DNA of 64,000 nucleotides from the NCBI GenBank assembly GCA_024710705.1, contig JANJUF010000113.1, forward strand, positions 1 through 64,000, in the 5' to 3' direction. The DNA is from Gemmatimonadaceae bacterium (lineage in GTDB: Bacteria; Gemmatimonadota; Gemmatimonadetes; Gemmatimonadales; Gemmatimonadaceae). Position 1 is the stretch's first letter; each line of letters starts with the position of its first letter. The notes beneath the pieces are model-generated. The model did not search any database, was not told where the DNA came from, and was given only the letters and a program-made list of their open reading frames with translations. Below are positions 26,272-34,446 of this stretch, in pieces. Made by a program: the position numbers and the translations under genes.

Positions 26272-29200
26272 GTCGACGCCTCACGCCGCAACACCCGCGC
26301 TTCCTTCCAATGCTCCATCACTGAGTACGCCACTGGAAGCAGGAAGAAGGTCACGATCTGCGCGCCGATCGCACCGCCGATCACGGCCGCGGAGAGCGGC
26401 TGGTACAGCGCCCCGCCGCTGCCGAACCCGAAGATCATCGGCAGCACGCCGAAGATCGTCGTCAGCGACGTCATCGTGATGGCCCGCAGGCGCTGGCGTC
26501 CGCCGAGCAGGATGGCGTCGTGGATCGAGTTGCCCTCCTCACGGAATCGTCGGATGGCATCGAGCTTCACCACCGCTTCGTTATCGGCCATACCGATCAT
26601 CACCACGATGCCGATCATCGACACCGCGTTGATGCTCTGCCCGGTGAGCCAGAGCAGCAGGAATCCGCCGGCGGCGGTAAGCGGCACGGTGATCATCACC
26701 ACCAGCGGAATGGTGAACGACGCGAACTCGCCGGCCAGCACGAGGAACACCAGTGCCACCGAGAGGATCGCTACCAGCGCCAACTGCTCCGTGGTACGCC
26801 GCTGTTCGAGGTCCGCACCGGTAATCTCCCAGGTGAGGCCGGCCGGCGGGGTGAGTTGGGCGAGCTGCTCCTGCACGTCGCGCGACGCCCGTGCGGTGCC
26901 GCCTTCCTCGATGAGGCCTTCGACGATGCTCACCGGTCGTTGGTTCACGCGCACGACTTCGATCGGCGCGCGCACCTCGCGGTAGGTCACCAGCTGGCTC
27001 AGCGGCACGCCGTTCACCGGCGTGGCCAACGCCACCTGCAGGTCCTCATTGGCGTTCCCGGCGAAGCGCACGCGGATGGGCGTGCGGCGATCCGTCTCGC
27101 GCAGTTCGCTGGCGTCCACCCCACCCAGCCCGCCCTGCAACGCGCGCAACACGGCCTGCACGGCGATCCCGCGCTCGGCGAGCCGCGTGCGTTCCAAGGC
27201 CACCTCGATCTGCGGCTGCGTGGTGCTGTAGGCGTCGCGCACGTCCGTGAGCGTCGTCAACGCCGCCATGCGGCGACGCACCGAGTCGGCCCACACGAGG
27301 CTTTCCTCGAGTGTGCGCGCACTCACCTCGACGCGCACCAAGCGCCCTTCGCGCCCGATCAGCGAGCCGAACTCGCTCTGGCCGGCGAGGTCCAGGGCCA
27401 GCATCCCGCCGGCCGCCAGATCCGGCACCGCGTCCCGCAACCGCTGCGCGAAGGCGGCGGCGTCCATCCCATCCGGCACGGGCACGAGCAGCTGCGCGGT
27501 GGCCGAGGTGCCGGGCTGGGCACCGGAGAGCACCTCCTCATCCGTGGCGATGCCGATGCGCGAGTACACGCCGCCGGAGCCGAGGGCCTTGGCCGCCGCT
27601 TCCACGCGACCCGTCTGGCGCATCGTCTCCTCGATGGACGTGCCTTCCGGGAGCTGCATCGCTGCCACCACGATGCCTTCGTCCACCTGCGGCAGGATCT
27701 CCTTCGGCATCTTCCACAAGGCCAGGACCATCACGCCGGTCATCGCCAGCCCGGCCGCCAGCATCGTGCGCGGATGCCCGAGCGACCACTCCATGCCGCG
27801 TTCGTAGACGTCGGCGCAGCGGTTGCCCACGTCAATGAGCTTCTGCTCCGCCGGGCCCGGCACGCGCGCGGCTCGCTCGCGCGCCTGCGCCGCGAACTTC
27901 CGCCGGCCCACGATCATCACCGGCATCAGCGTCAGCGCGAGCAGCAGCGAGCCGGCCACGGAGAGCACCACCGCCAGCGAGAGGTCGCGGAACAGCGCCG
28001 CCGCCAACCCCTTCACGAAGATGATGGGACCGAATACCAACAGCGTGGTGAGCGTGCCGGCGAAGAGCGGCCCGGCGACCTCATCGGTGGCCTGGATGGC
28101 CGCCTCGTCGAGCGGCAGGTCGGTCTCGGCGAACTTGCGACCGGTGGCATCGGCCACCACGATCGCGTTGTCCACGAGGAGGCCGACACCCAGCGCGAGC
28201 CCGCCCAGCGAGAGCACGTTCACCGTCACGTCGAAGAGCTGCAGGAACACCAACGCCATCATCACCGACAGCGGCAGCACCACCGCGATGGCGATCGAGA
28301 AGCGCCAGTGCCGCAGGAACACCAGGATCATCAGGAGGGCAAGGAGCCCGCCGACAAGAATCTCCTGCCCAAGATTCGAGAGGGCGTCCACCACGAAGTC
28401 GGCCTGGGCCGCCACCACGTGCATGCGGATGTTCGGGAACTCCTCCTGCAGGAGTTCGATCACCTCGGTCATGCGCTGCGTGACGGCCACCGTGTTGGAA
28501 CCGGCATCCTTGTAGACCACCAGCCCCACCGCGGCGCCGCCGTCGAGGCGTGTGAGCGTCCGCGGCTCGGCCAGCGTGGAGGTGATCGTCGCCACGTCAC
28601 GCAGGCGCAGGTTCTGCGACGCCTGCCCCACCGGGGTCTCGGCGATCTCGTCCAGCGCGCGGAACTCGGTCAGCGCGCGCACCGAGAAGCGGAACTGGCC
28701 GCGACGAATGGTGCCGCCGGCGCCGTTGGCGTTGGCCGCCTGCACCGCGTTGGCGATGTCGTTGGTGGAGAGTCCGAGCGCGCGCATGCGCTCAGGATCC
28801 ACTTCGATGCGGATCTCGTCCTCGGGCGCGCCTACAACGGCCACGCTGGCCACGCCGCTGATCTGCTCAAGCCGGCGCGCGTGCACGTCGTTGGCAGTGC
28901 GCCCGAGCAGCCGAAGGTCGTTGAGCCCCGTGAGGCCGATGACGGCGATCGGGCGTTCGCCTGGATCGCTGGTGAGCAGCGTGGGACGGTCGGCGCCTTC
29001 GGGCAGGCGCGCGCGCGCTTGGTCGAGCCGCTCGCGCACGGTGAGGATCGTCGTGGGCATGTCGGTGCCCCAGGCGAAGCGCATCGTGGTGACGGCTTCG
29101 CCATTGCGACTGACGGAGCGGAGTTCGACGAGCCCCGGCGTGGCGGCCACCGCCGCTTCAATCGGCTCGGCGACAAACCGTGAGACCTCCTCGGCGGCGG

Positions 29201-29360
29201 CGCCATCATAGGACGTGCGCACCGTGAGCACGGGCAGCGTGACATCGGGGAGCAGCGTGACCGGCAGCCGCGTGAGCGACACGCTGCCGAGGAGGACGAT
29301 GGCCAAGGTCGCGGCCACCGTCGTCACCGGACGACGGACGGCGAAGGCGGAGAGCGACAT
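26268..29360 (-). CDS. RND permease (HAE1-like), proton-relay Asp present
   Basis: A 1030-residue RND efflux permease, likely the energised member of a two-permease pump. It begins with a membrane helix (VTTVAATLAIVLLGSVSLT), then the porter loop with YDGAAAEEVSRFVAEPIE. TM4 reads GVGLLVDNAIVVADAT: Asp397 corresponds to AcrB Asp407, and Asn398 replaces Asp408, as in many RND proteins. The adaptor gene ends 12 bp upstream of this start and the second permease follows with a 4-bp GTGA overlap, so all three form one operon. No outer-membrane factor is present in the window, so a TolC-like protein must come from elsewhere. Confidence 0.94.
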   Translation of the reverse strand: MSLSAFAVRRPVTTVAATLAIVLLGSVSLTRLPVTLLPDVTLPVLTVRTSYDGAAAEEVSRFVAEPIEAAVAATPGLVELRSVSRNGEAVTTMRFAWGTDMPTTILTVRERLDQARARLPEGADRPTLLTSDPGERPIAVIGLTGLNDLRLLGRTANDVHARRLEQISGVASVAVVGAPEDEIRIEVDPERMRALGLSTNDIANAVQAANANGAGGTIRRGQFRFSVRALTEFRALDEIAETPVGQASQNLRLRDVATITSTLAEPRTLTRLDGGAAVGLVVYKDAGSNTVAVTQRMTEVIELLQEEFPNIRMHVVAAQADFVVDALSNLGQEILVGGLLALLMILVFLRHWRFSIAIAVVLPLSVMMALVFLQLFDVTVNVLSLGGLALGVGLLVDNAIVVADATGRKFAETDLPLDEAAIQATDEVAGPLFAGTLTTLLVFGPIIFVKGLAAALFRDLSLAVVLSVAGSLLLALTLMPVMIVGRRKFAAQARERAARVPGPAEQKLIDVGNRCADVYERGMEWSLGHPRTMLAAGLAMTGVMVLALWKMPKEILPQVDEGIVVAAMQLPEGTSIEETMRQTGRVEAAAKALGSGGVYSRIGIATDEEVLSGAQPGTSATAQLLVPVPDGMDAAAFAQRLRDAVPDLAAGGMLALDLAGQSEFGSLIGREGRLVRVEVSARTLEESLVWADSVRRRMAALTTLTDVRDAYSTTQPQIEVALERTRLAERGIAVQAVLRALQGGLGGVDASELRETDRRTPIRVRFAGNANEDLQVALATPVNGVPLSQLVTYREVRAPIEVVRVNQRPVSIVEGLIEEGGTARASRDVQEQLAQLTPPAGLTWEITGADLEQRRTTEQLALVAILSVALVFLVLAGEFASFTIPLVVMITVPLTAAGGFLLLWLTGQSINAVSMIGIVVMIGMADNEAVVKLDAIRRFREEGNSIHDAILLGGRQRLRAITMTSLTTIFGVLPMIFGFGSGGALYQPLSAAVIGGAIGAQIVTFFLLPVAYSVMEHWKEARVLRREAST

Positions 29361-29371
29361 GGGGCGGCCGG

Positions 29372-30520
29372 TTAGTCTTGGCCGCCGGCCGTGCGCTCGC
29401 GCGCCGCGACCACGCGCACCGGCGCGTCATGCGTGAGGGTCAGGTGCCCCTCGATGATCACCCGGTCGCCCGCGTTCACGGGGATGATCCCACTCACCGA
29501 ATCGGGAAGGATCTCCGTGACCGCGCCGTTGCTGCGGCCGGGCAACACGTAAGTCCACTGGGCGCGGCCATCCTTCACCACGAACACCAGGGGACGTCCG
29601 TCGCGCTCGATGATGGCCCGGGCCGGCACGAGGCGGCGGCCGGTGAGCCGCTGGGCCTCGAGGCGCACATCCGCATACATGCCGGGGCGCAACGCGCCAC
29701 CGCCCTGCGCACTCACGAAGGCGCGGCCGGCGCGCGTGGTGCTGTCCACCATCGGGAGGATCGCCTGCACGCGACCGGCGATGCTCTGCCCCGGGATCGC
29801 CGCGCTCGTGATGACGGCATCGCCACCGACGCGGATGAGCGGCAGGTCGTGCTCGAGCACCGCAGCCTCGATGCGCAGGTTCTGCAGGTCCACCAACGCG
29901 CCGATGTCCTGCCCCGCGTTGAGGCGATCGCCGACCACGGTGGTGATGCGGTCCACCGTACCGCTGAAAGGCGCGACGATCGCCGAGCGCTCGCGCGCCA
30001 GCCTGGCCCGGTCGAGACGCACGCGGGCCGCGGCGAGGCCGGAGCGGATGACGAAGGCGTCGAGGCGCGTCTGCGAGGGCATCACGCCGGTGGCCGCCGA
30101 ATCGGGACGATAGAGATCCTCGTATCGCTGCTGGGACTCGTTGAGCGCGACCTGCGCCTCGGCGAGGTCGATGTCGAAGGGGCGCGGATCGAGTTCCACA
30201 AGCGTCTGCCCGCGCCGCACGCGGTCGCCCGGACGGATGAGCACCCGCGCCACCGTGCCGGCGACTTCGCTGCGAATGCGTCCCTCGGAGTCCGAGCGCA
30301 CCTGGCCGGTGGTGTTGATCGAGAGGATGAGGTCGCCGTCGGTGACCTCGCCTGCGACCACCGGCAGACTCACCGACGAACTCGTGGCGCCTCCGGAGTC
30401 GGCGGCGGCGGTGGAGTCGGCAGCGGCGGCGTCGGTGCTTCCGCCGGACTTGAGTTTGTCGCAGGCCGCGAGGCTGAGGACGGCGGCGAGAAGGGCCAGC
30501 GGGCGTCGGATGGGCGCCAT
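29372..30520 (-). CDS. RND efflux adaptor lipoprotein (membrane fusion protein)
   Basis: A 382-residue HlyD/AcrA-type periplasmic adaptor. The signal ends in LAAC, with Cys20 as the lipidation site. The barrel-sandwich half-motifs flank a hairpin: VRRGQTLVELDPRPFDIDLA before and APFSGTVDRITTVVGDRLNAG after, with the helices LAEAQVALNESQQRYEDLYR between. The C-terminal membrane-proximal strands end at VIIEGHLTLTHDAPVRV. The Asp/Ala/Ser-rich segment after the lipid Cys (DAAAADSTAAADSGG) is a flexible tether. The ATG at 30520 opens the lipoprotein signal; an upstream in-frame codon at 30610 adds an implausible extension. First gene of the pump operon. Confidence 0.93.
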   Translation of the reverse strand: MAPIRRPLALLAAVLSLAACDKLKSGGSTDAAAADSTAAADSGGATSSSVSLPVVAGEVTDGDLILSINTTGQVRSDSEGRIRSEVAGTVARVLIRPGDRVRRGQTLVELDPRPFDIDLAEAQVALNESQQRYEDLYRPDSAATGVMPSQTRLDAFVIRSGLAAARVRLDRARLARERSAIVAPFSGTVDRITTVVGDRLNAGQDIGALVDLQNLRIEAAVLEHDLPLIRVGGDAVITSAAIPGQSIAGRVQAILPMVDSTTRAGRAFVSAQGGGALRPGMYADVRLEAQRLTGRRLVPARAIIERDGRPLVFVVKDGRAQWTYVLPGRSNGAVTEILPDSVSGIIPVNAGDRVIIEGHLTLTHDAPVRVVAARERTAGGQD

Positions 30521-30625
30521 CGGAATCGGGACGGGAGGAGCGTGGAAAGGTGTGCCCTCTTGGACCCTTGCCGCCATCACAAGGTTGCCCGAAGGCGCGC
30601 GACGACTCACTGCCTGATCTGCCTA

Positions 30626-30645
30626 CGGGGGCCAGGGCGCCCCCG
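30626..30645. terminator. Short GC hairpin after propeller gene 1
   Basis: CGGGGGC and GCCCCCG (7 bp each) surround a six-base loop, 2 bp after the stop codon of the leftward gene at 30648. No T-run follows, so termination is only possible. Confidence 0.4.
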
Positions 30646-30647
30646 AT

Positions 30648-31802
30648 TCACTTCACCACCCTCATGCGGGTGATCACCAGCCCGCCCGACTCCTCGTCGT
30701 CCCGAGGGACGAGCAGCTCACCGTTGGGGAGGAGCCCCACCGGGAGGTAGAAGCCGCTCACCGTACCGGAGTAGGCGCCATCGGAGCCGAACACGTCGAG
30801 GACAGGGGGTTTGGCCAGGCGGACCGAGCGTTGGACCCACATCGTGCCGTCGGAAAGCAGGGCCAATCCGTGGACGAACGGCATCACCGGCGCGAGACCA
30901 ACGTTCTGCATCAGGTCGTCCAGCGGAATCGCGCAGCCGCCGAGCTTGAGGCCCTCGGGATACATGCTCGTGAAATCGGCGATGACGGGTGCGCGCGAGG
31001 GGATGTCGCGGCGCACACTCGCGAGGAGTCGCTGGCCCTCGTAGAGCCTGAGCTCGTAGCCCGGCCCGAGATTGGCCAGCATCCGTGGGCCGGCGGTGGC
31101 CCAATGGAGTTCGGGCGCGAACCACGTGGGCATCGCGAAGCCGACCCGGCCGCCGCAGGCCTGCAGCATCTTCGGGCGACTGCTGTCGGCCAGCACGAAG
31201 AGCGCGTCGGTAGCGCTGGTATCGGCGAAGAGCTCCGTGCGGCGGGATAGCGAGTCGTAGGAGTAGCGTTGGACCCACACGCCCCCGGACCGAAAGGCCG
31301 CACGCCTCACGTCCTGGAAGGCGCCGCGCAGTGGGATGTCGTTGATGGGCTCGAGGTCGGATCCCCAGCGCACGAACACGTCGCGACCACCATCGAAGAC
31401 GGCCAGGGAATCGCCCTGCTGCACCAGCGTCAGCGGGAACTCCATCTCTCCCGGCGCACCGCCCTTGCGCCCGATGCTCCGCTCATAGACGCCGTCGCGC
31501 CCGAATCGCCGGACGGCCGGCTCGCGTTCGAGCACGTAGGTGCGCCCGGCCCGGTCGGTGAGCGCCATCTCCGGCGAGACCATCGTGAAGAGCCAGGGCT
31601 CGCCCAGCGAGTCCTTCAGCACGTCGATGGGCTCAAACCGCCACGGCAGCGTGGTCTCGGGGCCGGTGGAGGTGACGATGCGCACACCGGCCGAGTCGCT
31701 GCGCAACACGCGGTCGGACTGTGGCTGCGGCTCGCCGCAGGCGCCGAGCGCCATCGCACCAAGGGCGACACAGGTCGCCGCTGCCCGCCGCACGCGCGTC
31801 AT
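30648..31802 (-). CDS. 6-bladed beta-propeller lipoprotein, paralogue 1
   Basis: A 384-residue exported lipoprotein (lipobox ALGAC, Cys22). The body consists of repeated strand motifs with conserved spacing, for example TDRAGRTYVLEREPAVRRFGRDG, FDGGRDVFVRWGSD and VFGSDGAYSGTVSGFYLPVG, the pattern of NHL-like 6-bladed propellers. It is a tandem paralogue of the next gene upstream: FEPIDVLKDSLGEPWLFT and RKGGAPGEME recur almost verbatim there. Its ATG overlaps the upstream stop as ATGA, so the two are translationally coupled. It presumably acts on the periplasmic face of a membrane. The ligand is unknown. Confidence 0.78.
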   Translation of the reverse strand: MTRVRRAAATCVALGAMALGACGEPQPQSDRVLRSDSAGVRIVTSTGPETTLPWRFEPIDVLKDSLGEPWLFTMVSPEMALTDRAGRTYVLEREPAVRRFGRDGVYERSIGRKGGAPGEMEFPLTLVQQGDSLAVFDGGRDVFVRWGSDLEPINDIPLRGAFQDVRRAAFRSGGVWVQRYSYDSLSRRTELFADTSATDALFVLADSSRPKMLQACGGRVGFAMPTWFAPELHWATAGPRMLANLGPGYELRLYEGQRLLASVRRDIPSRAPVIADFTSMYPEGLKLGGCAIPLDDLMQNVGLAPVMPFVHGLALLSDGTMWVQRSVRLAKPPVLDVFGSDGAYSGTVSGFYLPVGLLPNGELLVPRDDEESGGLVITRMRVVK

Positions 31803-32959
31803 CGCGTCACCCGCATGCGCGTGATCACCATGCCACCGGAGTCCTCATCATCGGCGGGCAGCAGGAGCTCGCCAGTCGGCAGGAGCCCCACCGGAAGGTA
31901 GTAGCCTCGCAGCGTGCCGACGTACGCGCCGTCGGAGCCGAACACATCCAACGCCGGCGGCTTCTCGCCTCGCAGGGAGCGTTGCACCCAGATCGTGCCG
32001 TCGGAGAGGAGCGTCAACCCGTGCACCTGCGGCATCACCGGCGCCATCTGCGCCCCCTCCATCAAGTCCTCGAGCGGAACCGTGCACGTGATGCCCGGTC
32101 CCTGCATCTGCATGCCATCGGGGTAGAGGCGCCTCAGGTCGTCAATGGTGGGCGCACGCTCCGGAATGGCGCGGCGGACGCGGGCGAGCAGGCGATTGCC
32201 CTCGTACAGATGGAGGTCGTACGACGGCCCGAGGTTGGCAAGCATGCGGGGCCCGTTCGAGATCCACCGCATCGCCGGTGAGAAGAACACGGGCTGCTGC
32301 ACCCGCATCCGATCGCCGCACTGCAGCATCCGGCCGCCACGGAATGACTCGTCCTCTTGCGAGAGCAGTGGTTCGGCGGCGGCGGTGTCGCCGAAGAGCA
32401 GCGTGCGCGACCCCGTGGAATCGAACGCGAAGCGCTGGATCCAGAGCCCGCCGCTCCGGAAGGCAATCTGCGACACGCGCTCGAGGCCGCCGCGCAACGG
32501 GAGGTCGGAGATGGGTTCGAGTTCCGGTCCCCAGCGCACGATTGCCCCGCGCATGAAATCCAACACCGCCAGCGAATCTCCCTGCTGCACCAGCGAGAAG
32601 GCCGACTGCATCTCCCCCGGCGCCCCGCCCTTTCGCCCGATGCTGCGCTCGTACACGCCGTCGCGCCCAAATCGCCTGATGGCCGGCTCGCGCTCCAGTA
32701 CATAGGTGCGCCCCGCCCGATCCGTGAGCACGTGCTGTGGCGAGAGCCCAGTGAAGAGCCAGGGCTCGCCAAGCGAGTCCCGGAACACGTCGATCGGCGC
32801 CAGCCGCCAGGGCAACACGGTGTCGGGCCCCGAAGAGGTTACGATCCGCACGCCCGACGAGTCGCTACGCACCACTGTGGAGTCGGCGGCCGCCGAGTCG
32901 CCGCAGCCTACGCCGAGGAGAGCCGCCGTCACGATCAGCGGGAGGACGAGGGTTCGCAT
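31799..32959 (-). CDS. 6-bladed beta-propeller lipoprotein, paralogue 2
   Basis: A 386-residue lipoprotein (signal VTAALLGVGC, Cys19) closely similar to paralogue 1 along its whole length: RSDSSGVRIVTSSGPDTVLPWR, IDVFRDSLGEPWLFTG and SIGRKGGAPGEMQ all have counterparts. Differences cluster in the loops between blades, as expected if ligand-binding surfaces diverged after duplication. It is the first gene of the coupled pair. The 130-bp region upstream of its start includes a heptamer-repeat array and the stop of paralogue 3. Function as for paralogue 1: probably binding or sensing, not catalysis, though no ligand can be named. Confidence 0.78.
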   Translation of the reverse strand: MRTLVLPLIVTAALLGVGCGDSAAADSTVVRSDSSGVRIVTSSGPDTVLPWRLAPIDVFRDSLGEPWLFTGLSPQHVLTDRAGRTYVLEREPAIRRFGRDGVYERSIGRKGGAPGEMQSAFSLVQQGDSLAVLDFMRGAIVRWGPELEPISDLPLRGGLERVSQIAFRSGGLWIQRFAFDSTGSRTLLFGDTAAAEPLLSQEDESFRGGRMLQCGDRMRVQQPVFFSPAMRWISNGPRMLANLGPSYDLHLYEGNRLLARVRRAIPERAPTIDDLRRLYPDGMQMQGPGITCTVPLEDLMEGAQMAPVMPQVHGLTLLSDGTIWVQRSLRGEKPPALDVFGSDGAYVGTLRGYYLPVGLLPTGELLLPADDEDSGGMVITRMRVTR

Positions 32960-33024
32960 GCCGCCCTATTTGCGCCCGGGGGCAAAGCCCGTCAACAGCA
33001 TTCACCGAACCCTAATGAACGGCC

Positions 33025-33054
33025 GAGGGGAGCCAGCCCAGGCCGGCCCCCCTC
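33025..33054. terminator. Weak hairpin between propeller genes 2 and 3
   Basis: GAGGGGAGCC (33025-33034) pairs with GGCCCCCCTC (33045-33054) with one mismatch and a 10-nt loop. It lies downstream of the leftward gene at 33090, just past the heptamer repeats. No T-run is seen. Confidence 0.3.
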
Positions 33055-33084
33055 TTCCGTCTTCCGTCTTCCGTCTTCCGTCTC
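33054..33084 (+). repeat. Solo heptamer-repeat array (four units)
   Basis: Four tandem CTTCCGT units followed by CTC, the same heptamer as at 4042-4066 and 7694-7714 but with one more unit. It ends about 6 bp before the stop codon of the leftward propeller gene 3. No complementary arm is seen within the gap. Confidence 0.75.
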
Positions 33085-33089
33085 GTCAC

Positions 33090-34340
33090 TCAGTTCCCTT
33101 CGACCCTGCGCTCCGGGGCCGGATGCCGCTGCAGATACACGAGATCATCCGCGTCCTTCCTCGTCGTATAGATGGTGCCGTTCCCGAAGCCCACCAGCGT
33201 GACCCCGTCGGGAATCCGCACCTGGAACGCCACCGCGCCCTGGGCATTGATCACATCGTACAGCGTGCCGCGCGCCTGGGCATTCTCGGTGCGGCGCACC
33301 CAGAGTTCGCCATTCGGCCGCGCCAGCACGCTCGCCGGTCCCGAGCGGAACGGCGGCTTCACCTCGGGCCAATTCGTGAGCGGCTCCAGCGGCGGCGCAC
33401 CCGGCGGCGGGCCCATCTGCGCGCTACGCTGCGTCCCCTGCGGGCCCGTCGTCATCGAAATGGACATCTGCTGCGAGCGGGCCGCGTTGCGCAGTTCCTC
33501 CTCATGCCGGATCTCGGCGGCGGTCATTCGAACCGGCGTGTAGCGGATGGGCGCGGACGAGCGCTTCGCGCCGTCCGGCATCACCCAGTCCACGTGATAG
33601 TCCGCCGCGCGCACGATGGCGACGCGCCCATCGGGGAACACGGTCCACTCGTCGCGCGGTGCCAGCGGATTCGCGCCGCCGACCATCACCCGCATGTTGT
33701 CCCGGCTGCCCGACACCTGCGTGTTCGACGGCGGCAGCTTCACGTAGGCCAGCGTGTCGAGCCGCTTCGTCCCGCGGTCATAGCGCACGATGGCGGTCGA
33801 ATCGGCCTGTTGCGGACGCCCGTCCGGTCCCATCGAAATGGGTGACGCTTCCCCATAGAGGCGTCCACGCGCGTCGCTCACGCGCCCGAACAGTCCCATC
33901 CCCACCATCACCGGCCCCGCGCCCGGACGCGGCGCACTCGGCTCGGCGTCCGTGCGGAAGGTCGAGACCGGCTTGCCGTCGGGCCCGATGATCAGGTAGC
34001 GCGTGTTGAGCGGATCGAACAGGAGCGTCGTGTCGCCGGGCGCGATGAACAACCGCATCGGCATCCCGAACTCCTGCGGCCCACTGCCCTCGCGGCCGAT
34101 CGCCGTGGTGGTTCCCGCGTCGAGGTCCACGAGGTGGAGGATCTTGTCGCGCGGGTCGGCCACGATCAACCGCCCGTTGCTCAGTTCGCGGATCGCCCCG
34201 ACACCCACCGAGCTGAAGGGTTCCTCGAACGTGAGGTCGGGCGCCGGCAACGGACGCGGCCCCTGCTGCGCCACCAGCGGCGCGCCAACCACCAAGCCCA
34301 GCGCCAGCGCGGGCAACCGACGGATCATCATCGCGTACAT
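33090..34340 (-). CDS. Exported 6-bladed beta-propeller protein, paralogue 3
   Basis: A 416-residue protein with signal peptide IRRLPALALGLVVGAPLVAQQ and no lipobox Cys, so it should be soluble in the periplasm or secreted. Propeller strands recur as IRELSNGRLIVADPRDKILHLVD, REGSGPQEFGMP, TVFPDGRVAIVRAADY and WVRRTENAQARGTLYDVI. A Met/Gln/Pro-rich insertion (MSISMTTGPQGTQRSAQMGPPPG) interrupts the late blades. It is more distant from paralogues 1 and 2 than from paralogue 4, with which it shares the REGSGP-EF block and the C-terminal DDLVYLQRHPAP type ending. ATG 34340 is used; ATGs at 34331 and 34328 are alternatives. Confidence 0.72.
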   Translation of the reverse strand: MYAMMIRRLPALALGLVVGAPLVAQQGPRPLPAPDLTFEEPFSSVGVGAIRELSNGRLIVADPRDKILHLVDLDAGTTTAIGREGSGPQEFGMPMRLFIAPGDTTLLFDPLNTRYLIIGPDGKPVSTFRTDAEPSAPRPGAGPVMVGMGLFGRVSDARGRLYGEASPISMGPDGRPQQADSTAIVRYDRGTKRLDTLAYVKLPPSNTQVSGSRDNMRVMVGGANPLAPRDEWTVFPDGRVAIVRAADYHVDWVMPDGAKRSSAPIRYTPVRMTAAEIRHEEELRNAARSQQMSISMTTGPQGTQRSAQMGPPPGAPPLEPLTNWPEVKPPFRSGPASVLARPNGELWVRRTENAQARGTLYDVINAQGAVAFQVRIPDGVTLVGFGNGTIYTTRKDADDLVYLQRHPAPERRVEGN

Positions 34341-34380
34341 AGTGCACTCAAGTGTGGGATGGATCGCCCCCGACACACCA

Positions 34381-34416
34381 CGGCCGGCGGGACATGCAAT
34401 CTGTCACCGCCGGCCG
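34381..34416. terminator. Hairpin between propeller genes 3 and 4
   Basis: CGGCCGGCGG and CCGCCGGCCG (10 bp, perfect) around a 16-nt loop in the 106-bp gap. Likely ends or attenuates the leftward transcript of gene 4; no clear T-run. Confidence 0.45.
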
Positions 34417-34446
34417 CTGGATGGTTCCCTTAGGTCAGAATCGGTC

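Noticed and set aside
26520-29183. Open frame of almost 900 codons antisense to the RND permease
   Set aside because: No recognisable motif, extreme Arg/His/Gln composition; a shadow of a highly biased coding sequence.
4042-33084. CTTCCGT arrays as a CRISPR array
   Set aside because: Units are 7 bp, contiguous and without spacers; no cas genes.
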